Origin: Micropterix aruncella
Lineage: Eukaryota > Arthropoda > Insecta > Lepidoptera > Micropterigidae
Assembly: GCA_944548615.1 (NCBI GenBank)
Contig: OX155957.1
Coordinates: 1,461,550-1,525,549, forward strand
Length of the DNA stretch: 64,000 bases
Direction: 5' to 3'
Shown: in pieces, positions 45,681 to 56,485 of the stretch
Layout of the letters: every line of letters starts with the position of its first letter
Numbering within the stretch: position 1 is the stretch's first letter
Position numbers and translations under genes: made by a program
Notes under the pieces: model-generated
What the model saw: the letters and a program-made list of their open reading frames with translations, nothing else
Database searches by the model: none
What the model was told of the DNA's origin: nothing

Positions 45681-46856
45681 TTTAGCCAACTTTACAAATA
45701 ATCATTAACCCTTCTGCAACAAACAGTTTTTCTAGGTTTTCAAGGACACAGGTGTATTTTTATATAAAATTTTAACCCACCATACTTAACCATCAGTTTC
45801 ATAGAGAGGTATGCGATGCAATTTCGGAGGGATAGTCTTCGCGGGGAGGACTATCCCTCCTGCAAAAGTTTGCCTATCTTTACGATAAAGTGTAAAATTT
45901 GAAGTCGGGCATCATCCGCACCTTTACAATCGTCTAGCCATAATCAAATAATAATATGCTTGGTGACTATTGTGTTAATGATTTTTCCTTGTTAAATGTG
46001 ATAATTATCTCTTTGCATTTCTCTTGAATTTTCTCTTTTTTATTATTTTTGTGTTTTCTTTTCATTTGCTCTTTATTTTTATTTTTATTTTCCTTGTGTA
46101 TTCTAATATATTTTTTTCTAACGTTTTTATTATGACAGAAAAAAATGTTTGCTTTGTATGTATGACTGTATGTATGACTTGTATATTATTATACCAATAA
46201 ATGAATCTCAATCTGAATCTGATAATCATATCGCTATCAATTAAATAGATGTTGACTGAAAACTGACACAACTTGGTCTTCTGATCCAGTATTGATAGGA
46301 TATTTATGTCATTAGTGTTGTATGGGGAGATGATTCTTTTCCAATAGGCACGTTTTCCACTCCGAAAGGACCACTCATTGAACAGAGTCCTGTTCTGTCC
46401 TGCACTTGCAGGACAGAAATTAAGTTACATATATGTATTGAAATGCGATTTTTTTGACAATCACGATATGGGAATTATATAAATTTTTCGTCTTGGTCAC
46501 TTTCTTTCACTATAATTGTTGTCAAAGTATTCCTTTTCTTTAGGTATTTTATCACGTTATCCGCGGTGACGTCTGCACAAATCTACCACATGTGAATAAA
46601 AAATGAGTGTGTGTGTTAGTGCGTATATGAAAAATAGATAAATATATATGTATATATTACAGGGGTGTGTACTTTAGCTTTATATATTACAGGGGCGTGC
46701 GTACACCAGTGCCACTTTTACTTTCGGACATTTCTATTATGCCAAGATATAAAATAACATATTTCTATTTGCACCGCTTTTTAAAACAATAAAATATCTT
46801 CTTCAGCTCCATACTTATGTGACATTTTCGGTAACAACATCCAGATCTATTTTGTA
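45681..46856. other. No gene; two small hairpins
   Basis: AT-rich. Inverted repeats at 45826-45860 (12-bp arms GGAGGGATAGTC) and 46393-46418 (12-bp arms TTCTGTCCTGCA). No coding sequence supported. Confidence 0.5.
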
Positions 46857-47592
46857 CTAGATGACCCGGTGAACTTCGTACCACCTAAAATTGATTTGAT
46901 TCGAACTCTTCATAAGCGTTTATTGATCCTAATCAACCTTTCAAATCAAATTCATTGAAATCTATATGGCCGAATCACGTACGGTTTGAGTTTCGTTTGG
47001 TGATTAAACGAAAGTCGTTTGGATTAAAATAAATTCAATGTATTTAATTTACATGATGAAATATAAATGCTTTTTCGACTTTTCCAACATTTTCGACCTT
47101 TTGCATTTTTCTACTTTTCGGACTTTTTTTACTTTTTCGACTTTTTTGGCATTTTCGACTTTTTCGACTTTTTTGGCATTTTCGACTTTTCCGACTTTTT
47201 TGACTTTTTTTACTTTTTCGACGTTTTCCACTTTTTCGGCTTTTTTGACTTGTTCGACTCTTAACTTTTTCGAATTTCGACTTTTTGAAATTTTACACAA
47301 TCGCACGGAATGAATAACAGTTATGGATGGCGCAGCTGTCAAACAATAGGATCGCCGCGAACACCATTTATTGAAAGTGGCCCATTTCCCAAAAATGACC
47401 AATTTTGATTTTTTCGATTTTCAGTTGTTTCTTTCATTTTTTCCTAAATATTTTTTTTTGTAAACCACCCCTGAATCAAGGCAAACAAAACAAAAAGATA
47501 ATAATTCAAATCGGTCTAGTCATTTTCGAGATCTTGCGAGACTAACGCACGGCGATTCATTTTTATATATTTTGTATATAAACTCTTAAATC
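46857..47592 (-). mobile_element. Non-autonomous Helitron (H4), - strand
   Basis: On -, the 3' end has GGTGGTACGAAGTTCACC (stem GGTG/CACC), then GGGTCAT and CTAG (46860-46857) before T. The 5' part near 47590 reads ATATAAAAATGAATCGCCG, followed by GTTAGTCTCG and a GACCGATTTGAA motif typical of insect Helitrons. The 5' boundary is approximate. It carries the TTTTCGAC minisatellite. Confidence 0.7.
47073..47285. repeat. TTTTCGACT-type minisatellite inside Helitron H4
   Basis: Roughly 20 irregular 8-12 bp units of (T)nCGACTTTT. Both strands stay open because no stop arises from the motif (Phe/Ser on +, Lys/Val/Glu on -). The 117-codon frame on - is a by-product. Confidence 0.9.
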
Positions 47593-47955
47593 TATTATAT
47601 GGTGGTATAAGTAAGCTATTATAGACTAGTGTTACAAGTAATAGCTTACCATATACAGAAAACTATAAGCTGTAAGAGCAACATCAGAGTGATTTAAAAA
47701 AATTACCCTACTTAAAATAAATCACATAAATTTACACCTGCAAAATTTATGTTTTTTGAATTGTGTTACTTTTGAAGCGGAGTGCAACAAACATTATGGT
47801 ATACGAATACGTTATAACAGAGCTACATTCCGCAGTGACATTTATTTATTTTTATATTATAAATGGTTCACCAACAATAGTCCAATAAATACATTAATTA
47901 TTACTAATATTTTTACATTATTTCTTGTTAGATCATATTATCCTAATTGTAAACT
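47593..47955. other. No recognised feature
   Basis: AT-rich; a foldback-like CTATTATAGACTAGTG/TAATAGCTTAC pair near 47618-47650. Confidence 0.35.
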
Positions 47956-48640
47956 TGAGTTGTCAACTACAACGGGCGAATCAATCGCCTCAGGAAGTTT
48001 TAGCTATATGTGATCGTTCTGTCTCCCATAATGTGAGCGTATAAGACTTTGGGACAGTATAAACCTACCGTCCAACAAAGTCACGAACCGGCCAGAGTCC
48101 AACGCCTTACGACGAGGCACAAGGCAGGTAACCCAGTGGGGCCACCTTGCCCCCTGGCTACCAGTTGTGGCAGGATATTTCCATCTGAAATTAACCATCA
48201 GGATACCTTCTTCTACCGACTGGTTACGGGACCGAAGTCGCTTACGCGCCCTCTACCTGTTGTATTTCAGCGGTAATTCAATAAGAATTTATCCCAAACG
48301 TGCGCGTCCATTGCCCGTCATAATACTCGGAATCGGGTAGCTGATAGGTCGTTTCAAGAATGGCAAAACAACAGGTCAACCACCCCTTCTGCTTAGGAGA
48401 CAGTATATTTCCATAGTCTCCAGACTCCTTCAGTTATTGGTCAGAGAGCACAACCGATTGGCTGTCGCTGAGCAACGCTTAGCAAACCGTCCAGTAACGC
48501 CGGAGGCAATTCCCTAGAGGACACCGTGAGGCCTGAGACGCAAGCGTCCTACCCGGGTAGCCTTCCACACGATGAGGCTACTGACTAGGAGTTGAATCGT
48601 TAGTTGGACCGATCCGAGAATACAATGGATCTTATGCCCT
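47956..48640 (-). repeat. Repeat family D, copy 7 (diverged, near complete)
   Basis: Terminus GTTGTCAACTACAACGGGCG, CAGGAAGTTTTAGC, CACCTTGCCCCCTGG, GGTCGTTTCAAGAATGG, TCTCCAGACTCC, CAAACCGTCCAG and GACCGATCCGAGAATAC at the far end. Confidence 0.78.
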
Positions 48641-48797
48641 AAGCTGTTAAGTTTAATCAAAAATACATAAAAATGTGTCCTTAATAATTATCATAAACTT
48701 TATCATTAACATAAACACCAATCATAAAAGTACATTCCTAAATATCAACATGCAATAAAACAACATCACATAAATTAGCCTAAGTATGTTTGTATTA

Positions 48798-49180
48798 TCT
48801 TAATATGTATAAATTACGTGTCACGTTGTTTGTCCGCGATGGACTCCTAAACTACTTAACCGATTTGAATCAAATTTGCACATCCTGTGCAGTTTGATCC
48901 AACTTGAAAGATAGGATAGCCTACATCTTAATTTATAGTCGCAATATTATTTTATTGCAAATTATTTGTCTATTATTTGACATTCACAATTATCTGTTAG
49001 CTCCAAACGATTTTAACAGATGGCAACATCTGTTGACTGGATTGCGTAACTAATCAATAGATGGCGCTGCTATATTAAACCAACAAACGTGTCATATAAG
49101 CTACAAGCCAACCACATCCTTCCATTACAGGCATATTCAAAGCTAAGATATTGGGGCGACTTTACACGGTACTATAAATA
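48798..49180 (+). mobile_element. Helitron-like 5' end (H3)
   Basis: After an A, TCTTAATATGTATAAATTAC leads into GTGTCACGTTGTTTGTCCGC, CTCCTAAACTACTTAACCGA and GTGCAGTTTGATCCAACTTG. These are motifs I know from 5' parts of insect Helitrons. It continues to 49180, where PLE sequence starts abruptly. The nearest Helitron 3' end downstream is 51166-51169. Confidence 0.65.
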
Positions 49181-50695
49181 GATAATGCACCATTGAGACC
49201 GATTGTGAGCCAAATCGACAGCCCCACATATCCTCTGTCAAAACACTTGGCTGGTGTCCTCCAACCGCTTACGGGCAAAACGACGTCTTACGTGAAAGAC
49301 TCGCGACATTTCGTAAGCATTATTAGAAGCTTAAAACTGACCGAAGACGAAATAATGGTGAGCTTTGACGTCGAATCTTTATTTACGAATTTGCCCATTT
49401 CGGAGTGTCTTACGGTGGTGAGAGATAAACTAAGGTCTGAGGACCTCCCTATTAGCTACGCCGACATGCTTCAACATTGCCTGACATCCTGCTACTTTCT
49501 ATGGAACGGCGATTATTACAAACAAATCGACGGAGTAGCAATGGGATGCCCCGTATCGCCGATAGTTAGTGACCTATATATGGAATATTTTGAGGAATTA
49601 GCCATAAAAACCTCCAAAATTAAACCCATTCTCTGGTTTCGCTACGTGGATGATACCTTCTGCATCCTGAAAGGCAACATTCAAACGGTGAAAGAATTCC
49701 TGGGTCATCTAAACTCCATACACCCAAAAATCAGTTTCACCTATGAAGTAGAGAAGGACGGCTCCTTACCATTTTTGGATGTCAAAGTGACGAGGAGAAG
49801 TGACAATACTCTCGGACATACGGTATATCGGAAGCCCACACATACGGACAGATATTTGCATGCAAGCTCACACCATCATCCCTACCATCTACGTTCAGTG
49901 CATACGTCGCTCGTGAATCGAGCACGCGATCTATGCGACACTGAGCATTTTCCGAAGGAGATGGAACATGTCAATGATGTCCTTAGGAAAAATGGATACG
50001 GAAAATATCACGAGACACGCACACGATCTAATACGGACGAAACTCAAAAACCGAGCAGATCAAGAGCATTCTTACCATACGTCAAGGGCGTGACAGATCG
50101 AATAAGTAAGATGCTAAACAGATTCGATATAAAAACGATCTTCAAACCGACCCAAAATATAGCTCGATTTTTGAGGCCTGTAAAGGATGTAATACCACTG
50201 CAAACCCCGGGTGTGTATAAAGTCGAATGCAGCTGCGGTCTAGCCTACGTTGGACAAACGAAACGGCCCATAGCCACGCGACTGACATAACACATCAAAG
50301 CTGTTAAAAATGTTCAGCGAGAAAAATCGGCGATCTGCGAACATATATTGGATAGCGCAAGTAACCACTGGATGCAGTTTCAAAATCCCATTGTTCTATC
50401 CAAGGAACAATTCTACTTTCCTCGCATGATCCGGGAAGCCATTGAAATAAGAAGAACTCCGAACTTCAATAGAGATGACGGCTACAAACTCTCTTCTACG
50501 TGGAACCCTCTTCTTAAAATGTTCCCGCCGCCGAACGCCGAACGCAAAGACGTAAAACAGGATACAGTGAGTGTTGTGTGCAAGACGGATTTTAAAAATT
50601 CCCGCGCTCCGAGCCCGGCCCCCACCACCGTTATAACCTACGCAGTGGCGGCAGCGGTTTGCGGCCTACCCGCAAAACAACGGACTGACAGCTCT

Positions 50696-50750
50696 TCAGT
50701 TTACCCTAGACAACGGCGGCTGCAACGTCACCGAAACGTCGGGTCCTACA
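50696..50750 (+). other. Conserved stem plus GAAAC motif in PLE 3' region
   Basis: TTTACC, CTAGACAAC, GGCGG...CACC then GAAACGTCGGG and CTACAAATTT, with GGTAAATTCG downstream able to pair with the upstream TTTACC. The same order recurs at 37672-37728 (-), 38757-38810, 53582-53636 and 63190-63247 (-). It resembles the second half of a hammerhead ribozyme (stem II then GAAAC), which many PLEs carry. The CUGANGA box is not present in canonical form, so activity is unsupported. Confidence 0.4.
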
Positions 50751-50820
50751 AATTTCACGCGGTAAATTCGTTTTCTATCCTATTTATAATGTCAAACAAC
50801 CGCGATAGTCTTCGATTTCA

Positions 50821-51169
50821 TATTTACACGGTACATCCAAAGCAACGTGAGTACTTCTATTTACGTTTGTTATTGGTGAATGTTCCCGGACCAACGTCTT
50901 TTGAATTTCTGCGAACAGTTAATGGTCGAGTATTCAATACATACCAAGATGCATGTCGTGAACTGCAATTGCTAGAAGACGATAAACATTGGGACTTAAC
51001 GCTTGCTGATGCTGCGTTGACATCAACGCCCAATAACATTCGTCAGCTGTTTGCAATTATTTTGACGACATGTTATCCATCACAAGCACAAACTTTGTGC
51101 TTAAATAGTTTACTACAATGTAATATAACAAAAACCTTAGCCACAGCAACGCGTGGCCGGGTCTGCTAG
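50821..51169 (+). mobile_element. Helitron 3' terminal fragment within PLE copy 1
   Basis: Begins at the PLE-Helitron join after CTTCGATTTC. Encodes the Helitron helicase segment and ends with the hairpin GCCACAGCAACGCGTGGC, GGGTCTG and CTAG (51166-51169) before T. A canonical Helitron 3' end is therefore carried inside the PLE unit, since another 169 bp (51170-51338) is shared by both PLE copies. Confidence 0.85.
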
Positions 51170-51292
51170 TATAATATAAAAATCACCATATACACGTCGT
51201 AAACATATTGGAACAACTTCTTTAAAAAAATATTCAGAGCATTCGAAAAAGTAATATAAAAATGTTTGTTGAACGAAAAATTAAGTGTGTAA

Positions 51293-54055
51293 TTTAAAAA
51301 TAAATTAAAACAGACGTGCCTTTGGTGTTACAAAAAAGAAATAATAAAAGAGTTATCATTTCTTCATCTAGAATTAAGCAGCGTATTAAGTGGCGAGGAT
51401 TTTCACAAGTGCGACAGAGTTTCCTTCAGCCAATCGGAACGTACCACGGTGCTATGTGAGGAGTCGCATAATGCCAAGTTTCTGCGCCTGGCAAACGCAG
51501 GGCATTCCCGCAAGGAGGTACCGAAATACGCTGTAAGTACTGTCATTAATCTTTCGAAAATTGACATTGACCAGCCGACGACAGAAATTCTTAGCAGGGG
51601 ATTAAATTATGTACCGACACCGAACCGTTTGCCTGTGGAAAGTATTATCGGTGGCATTGAAGAAGTCATCTCTCGTAACAAGATCCCTGCGCCAGAGGCC
51701 GACTTACTGCGACAGGATGTGGCTGTCTTTGTACGAAAGGCCAAGCTCCCACAGTCGAACACCACAGCCGCCCAGAGAAAAAGCTTAAAATCTCTGCGGG
51801 ATAATAAGGACGTAGTTGTGTTGCGGGCCGATAAAGGCAACGCAACCGTGATACTCGATACTGTGGACTACGAGCGGAAAATTGGGACGCTCTTAGAAGA
51901 CGCCAACACTTACGAGAAGGTGAATTACAATCCCACGAGCAGAATTACCAGGCAAACGAGAGTTTTAATCGATAAATCTGTCACTTCCCTCCCAGAAATA
52001 GCTTATCTCACTAAACCACGTAACGTACAGCCACCGAAATTATATGGCTTACCTAAAATCCATAAGGATAATGCACCATTGAGACCGATTGTGAGCCAAA
52101 TCGACAGCCCCACATATCCTCTGTCAAAACACTTGGCTGGTGTCCTCCAACCGCTTACGGGCAAAACGACGTCTTACGTGAAAGACTCGCGATATTTCGT
52201 AAGCATTATTAGAAGCTTAAAACTGACCGAAGACGAAATAATGGTGAGCTTTGACGTCGAATCTTTATTTACGAATTTGCCCATTTCGGAGTGTCTTACG
52301 GTGGTGAGAGATAAACTAAGGTCTGAGGACCTCCCTATTAGCTACGCCGACATGCTTCAACATTGCCTGACATCCTGCTACTTTCTATGGAACGGCGATT
52401 ATTACAAACAAATCGACGGAGTAGCAATGGGATGCCCCGTATCGCCGATAGTTAGTGACCTATATATGGAATATTTTGAGGAATTAGCCATAAAAACCTC
52501 CAAAATTAAACCCATTCTCTGGCTTCGCTACGTGGATGATACCTTCTGCATCCTGAAAGGCAACATTCAAACGGTGAAAGAATTCCTGGGTCATCTAAAC
52601 TCCATACACCCAAAAATCAGTTTCACCTATGAAGTAGAGAAGGACGGCTCCTTACCATTTTTGGATGTCAAAGTGACGAGGAGAAGTGACAATACTCTCG
52701 GACATACGGTATATCGGAAGCCCACACATACGGACAGATATTTGCATGCAAGCTCACACCATCATCCCTACCATCTACGTTCAGTGCATACGTCGCTCGT
52801 GAATCGAGCACGCGATCTATGCGATACTGAGCATTTTCCGAAGGAGATGGAACATGTCAATGATGTCCTTAGGAAAAATGGATACGGAAAATATCACGAG
52901 ACACGCACACGATCTAATACGGACGAAACTCAAAAACCGAGCAGATCAAGAGCATTCTTACCATACGTCAAGGGCGTGACAGATCGAATAAGTAAGATGC
53001 TAAACAGATTCGATATAAAAACGATCTTCAAACCGACCCAAAATATAGCTCGATTTTTGAGGCCTGTAAAGGATGTAATACCACTGCAAACCCCGGGTGT
53101 GTATAAAGTCGAATGCAGCTGCGGTCTAGCCTACGTTGGACAAACGAAACGGCCCATAGCCACGCGACTGACATAACACATCAAAGCTGTTAAAAACGTT
53201 CAGCGAGAAAAATCGGCGATCTGCGAACATATATTGGATAGCGCAAGTAACCACTGGATGCAGTTTCAAAATCCCATTGTTCTATCCAAGGAACAATTCT
53301 ACTTTCCTCGCATGATCCGGGAAGCCATTGAAATAAGAAGAACTCCGAACTTCAATAGAGATGACGGCTACAAACTCTCTTCTACGTGGAACCCTCTTCT
53401 TAAAATGTTCCCGCCGCCGAACGCCGAACGCAAAGACGTAAAACAGGATACAGTGAGTGTTGTGTGCAAGACGGATTTTAAAAATTCCCGCGCTCCGAGC
53501 CCGGCCCCCACCACCGTTATAACCTACGCAGTGGCGGCAGCGGTTTGCGGCCTACCCGCAAAACAACGGACTGACAGCTCTTCAGTTTACCCTAGACAAC
53601 GGCGGCTGCAACGTCACCGAAACGTCGGGTCCTACAAATTTCACGCGGTAAATTCGTTTTCTATCCTATTTATAATGTCAAACAACCGCGATAGTCTTCG
53701 ATTTCATATTTACACGGTACATCCAAAGCAACGTGAGTACTTCTATTTACGTTTGTTATTGGTGAATGTTCCCGGACCAACGTCTTTTGAATTTCTGCGA
53801 ACAGTTAATGGTCGAGTATTCAATACATACCAAGATGCATGTCGTGAACTGCAATTGCTAGAAGACGATAAACATTGGGACTTAACGCTTGCTGATGCTG
53901 CGTTGACATCAACGCCCAATAACATTCGTCAGCTGTTTGCAATTATTTTGACGACATGTTATCCATCACAAGCACAAACTTTGTGCTTAAATAGTTTACT
54001 ACAATGTAATATAACAAAAACCTTAGCCACAGCAACGCGTGGCCGGGTCTGCTAG
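51293..54055 (+). pseudogene. PLE reverse transcriptase/GIY-YIG protein with internal TAA, fused to Helitron (copy 2)
   Basis: The most complete PLE protein here. The frame is open from 51293, inside the tail of copy 1, through the junction. The N-terminal part reads KELSFLHLELSSVLSGEDF, and VVLRADKGNATVILDTVDYE is the conserved PLE RT lead-in. PPKLYGLPKIHK, RPIVSQIDSP and motifs A, B and C (RYVDDTF) follow, then thumb, linker and GIY-YIG start. No in-frame ATG exists before the Met of motif A, so the true start must lie in an upstream exon or copy, or is lost. TAA at 53174-53176 cuts the nuclease at the same codon as copy 1; the remainder stays open to the Helitron TAG at 54055. The RT looks intact; the nuclease would be lost without readthrough. 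Typical PLE proteins are about 800 residues, so an N-terminal part is missing. Confidence 0.9.
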
Positions 54056-54224
54056 TATAATATAAAAATCACCATATACACGTCGTAAACATATTGGAAC
54101 AACTTCTTTAAAAAAATATTCAGAGCATTCGAAAAAGTAATATAAAAATGTTTGTTGAACGAAAAATTAAGTGTGTAATTTAAAAATAAATTAAAACAGA
54201 CGTGCCTTTGGTGTTACAAAAAAG
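51339..54224 (+). mobile_element. Penelope-like element, downstream longer tandem copy
   Basis: Contains 728 bp of PLE 5' sequence missing from copy 1 plus the full shared part, ending at 54224 with the same GGTGTTACAAAAAA. The junction at 51338 is direct, without spacer. 54225 onward is unrelated flank. Confidence 0.92.
53707..54055 (+). mobile_element. Helitron 3' terminal fragment within PLE copy 2
   Basis: Same as 50821-51169, offset 2886 bp, including hairpin and CTAG at 54052-54055. Followed by the same 169-bp PLE-unit tail. Confidence 0.85.
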
Positions 54225-54744
54225 GCGCTATTTCCGAAGAGGGTTAAATTTAAATAGCCATCGTGTCGCAGTAATCGAATGACGCGTTCTCACCACCTTT
54301 TCGCTTTCTAAATTTACCTCATACGTCACAGGGTTGAAATTAGGCAGAGTGAAGTGATCCACTCAGCCGACTTCAGGTGTAGATTGTGACATTCTCGGTA
54401 AAAAGGAAATAAATGCAATTATTATTAGCAGGCTGTGCCTGAAATAAGATTCCTTTCAATCGGATAAGTAAGGTTCGGTGGAGGTAATATCTCGGGGACT
54501 AAGCATTTAAATCCATTTAAGTTGAAAAATTATAAGTTTTCCAAACTGTTGTTGAGGATACGAGCTACAAGAACAGAAATATCAATAGTAAAAACACGTT
54601 TTTAAAAACAAGCTTTTATTGAAATGCTCTATACCAAGCCAATCCTGGTTGCAGCAGCCATGCCATAGTCTACCTTAGAACGGGCTATCATAATTGAATG
54701 CTATAGAGAATTTCGTGTTTATGCTGTTGATCGTATAGGAGGAG
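54225..54744. other. Flank of the PLE; minisatellite B fragment
   Basis: Balanced-composition sequence to about 54500, no gene. At 54640-54705 a single reversed B monomer piece (GCCATGCCATAGTC, GGCTATCATAATTGAATGC) is present. Confidence 0.5.
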
Positions 54745-54962
54745 CTAATGAGCCCTTGCTGAGTTGGCCACGAAGATCCATTCTGTTCAGGGTTGGTCAC
54801 ACTCACGGGTCAACATCCATCTGGCGGCCTCCACGCATGAAGTGCGAGCCTGGGTAGGACTCTGGCCTTGGTCAGTTTCCCCTGGGAATCAAACTTCTGG
54901 CGCTCCTGGACGGTCTGCGCACCGTGCGGCGTAAGCCAATCTGACTAACATTCGGGGGAGCT
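54745..54962 (+). repeat. Repeat family D, copy 8 (5' third only)
   Basis: GGAGCTAATGAGCCC start as in the complete copy, then GTTCAGGGTTGGTCACACTC, GAGCCTGGGTAGGACTCTGG and GCGCACCGTGCGGCG, ending at TTCGGGGGAG. Confidence 0.85.
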
Positions 54963-56485
54963 CAATTTTAAATGCTTTGAATCCGCGGCTGACAATAATG
55001 TGGACAATCTGTACATTAATATTAAAATAGAATAATCCAGCTTTTTCCTATAATAACCCATATAAGATATAATAATCCAGATTACTGTTCCAGTATATAT
55101 AGTATAAATTAAAGAATTATACGAGAACACATTGGCAAAAGCTTTAATTGAACTAAAAATAAAAAAATAAAAATACCATAATGTGTTCTAAAAGACCGGG
55201 ATTTTTTTTATTGGCTTTTGCCCCATAATATAAGTATGCTACTTATACTTATATTGCTAAATATAAGTATAAGTAGACTATAATTTGATTATTCTTACTA
55301 GACACGCCACGGTTATCCTGAAATCCTATCAAAGAAGTTAACAATGCAATTAACTACTCCAGTATATAGGCATTCCTACACTGATGCGTCACGAAATTAA
55401 ATGCTAAAAATGTAATTATTAAAAATATAACTAGCATGATAGTTGTCATGGCTGTAATATTATAATCCATATTAGCTACATACAAATAATTAAAATATAC
55501 TAATATTATTTAATAGTCAGGGAAAATAACATTAAATAGAAATGCAAATTGTATTTAGAATTATCAAAATAAAATTATTGTATTGGTAATTCAGCAATAT
55601 GCCTTCGTAATTTTAAAAATAAATAGATGTAAAATCAATTATATGATATTTAGAATGTCAGCTGTCATAATACCATTACGTTTAAAATTTTACATGTCAT
55701 CATCATGGAAAATAGACTCAAAATATTTGAGCAAAAAACAAACGACGGAAAGACAAATAAACAGCTGATTCTTTAAAAAAATAACATGACCTTGAATTAA
55801 AATTTATTTGAATTTGAAATTCTAACTCAAAACCCAAGTTATTTAAGTTCAAAATGGCCAGTGTGAAAAACAGCGATTACATAGTTAAGAAACCAATATA
55901 AGGCATCGCAAAATTTGCATTGCACGTGGTAAAGTGGTAAATGCAATTTTGTGATGTAGTGCTGAGGCTGGAAAATAGCGTAGCCGAAACGTGAATGAGA
56001 CACATTTCTCCGCCAAAACACATTATGATTATTTATTTTATTTTAGATTCTCCTATTCACATTTATAATAAAAACATACCATACTTTTCATTTATCGTCT
56101 TCTGATCCCCCGAATATCTCCCCTGTCTGAAGATCTTTCGCGTCTCCTTTATGTGGCGTTTACCTCACATATTGGCGATGACATCATAACGCTGACATTC
56201 GCCCTATCGCTACGTTCATTTTTATGCGACTTTTATAGCGCGTACGCCGACAATCGACGATCGTCGTGCCCTGCTCTACGCTATGGAAAAGCGCTATTTC
56301 AATATATATATGTATATTCTGTGATTTGATAGGAATATAATAGGTCTGTTGACAAAATATCTCGTAAAATACTTAATGTCAATATCCAGCAATTATTATT
56401 GTCTCTGATAAATCTTTGATCTTTAATTTAGATTTTTGTTAACGGGATAATACAGTATCAGATTTTAATTAGTGACCATCCTTAA
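54963..56485. other. AT-rich stretch without genes
   Basis: Repeated ATATAAGTAT-type words at 55230-55275. A structured segment at 55903-55990 is listed separately. A GC-richer part lies at 56100-56290. No gene. Confidence 0.4.
55903..55990 (+). other. Hairpin followed by CTGAGG...GCCGAAAC
   Basis: Arms 55903-55921 and 55940-55957 are nearly complementary (GCATCGCAAAATTTGCATT). Then CTGA, GGCT...AGCC and GAAAC. This resembles a hammerhead core with part of the CUGANGA box deleted. No outer stem could be found, so no function is claimed. Confidence 0.25.

Larger units (their letters stand above)
49193..51169 (+). pseudogene. PLE reverse transcriptase/GIY-YIG fused in frame to Helitron C-terminus (copy 1)
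   Basis: PLE protein copies RNA at a GIY-YIG-nicked target. The frame begins within the fingers (PIVSQIDSPTYPLSKHLAG). Motif A is SFDVESLFTNLP, motif B MGCPVSPIVSDLYMEYFE and motif C RYVDDTF, with thumb and linker after. The GIY-YIG start is GVYKVECSCGLAYVGQTKR. A TAA at 50288-50290 breaks the nuclease where a Glu/Lys-His pair is usual. The same frame stays open through HIKAVKN, CEHIL and the rest of the nuclease, then the 3' region, then YTVHPKQREYFYLRLLLVN and SFEFLRTVNGRVF from a Helitron helicase. It closes with the TAG of the Helitron CTAG end. It lacks the N-terminus, so it is a dead copy. Confidence 0.9.
49181..51338 (+). mobile_element. Penelope-like element, upstream 5'-truncated tandem copy
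   Basis: Identical to 52067-54224 except for about four visible differences (all C/T), offset by exactly 2886 bp. It starts within the RT domain and ends where copy 2 begins (after GGTGTTACAAAAAA). Head-to-tail arrangement with a truncated upstream copy is the usual PLE structure. Confidence 0.92.

Noticed and set aside
47049..47402. 117-codon Lys/Val/Glu-rich frame on - and Phe-rich frames on +
   Set aside because: Produced by the TTTTCGACT minisatellite in Helitron H4; no domain and no start context.
50696..50750. Calling the PLE motif a functional hammerhead ribozyme
   Set aside because: The required CUGANGA box is not seen and one copy has a G at the cleavage position; kept only as a finding to test.
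50857..51039. 60-codon frames on - in both PLE copies (also 53743-53925)
   Set aside because: Antisense shadows of the Helitron helicase fragment.
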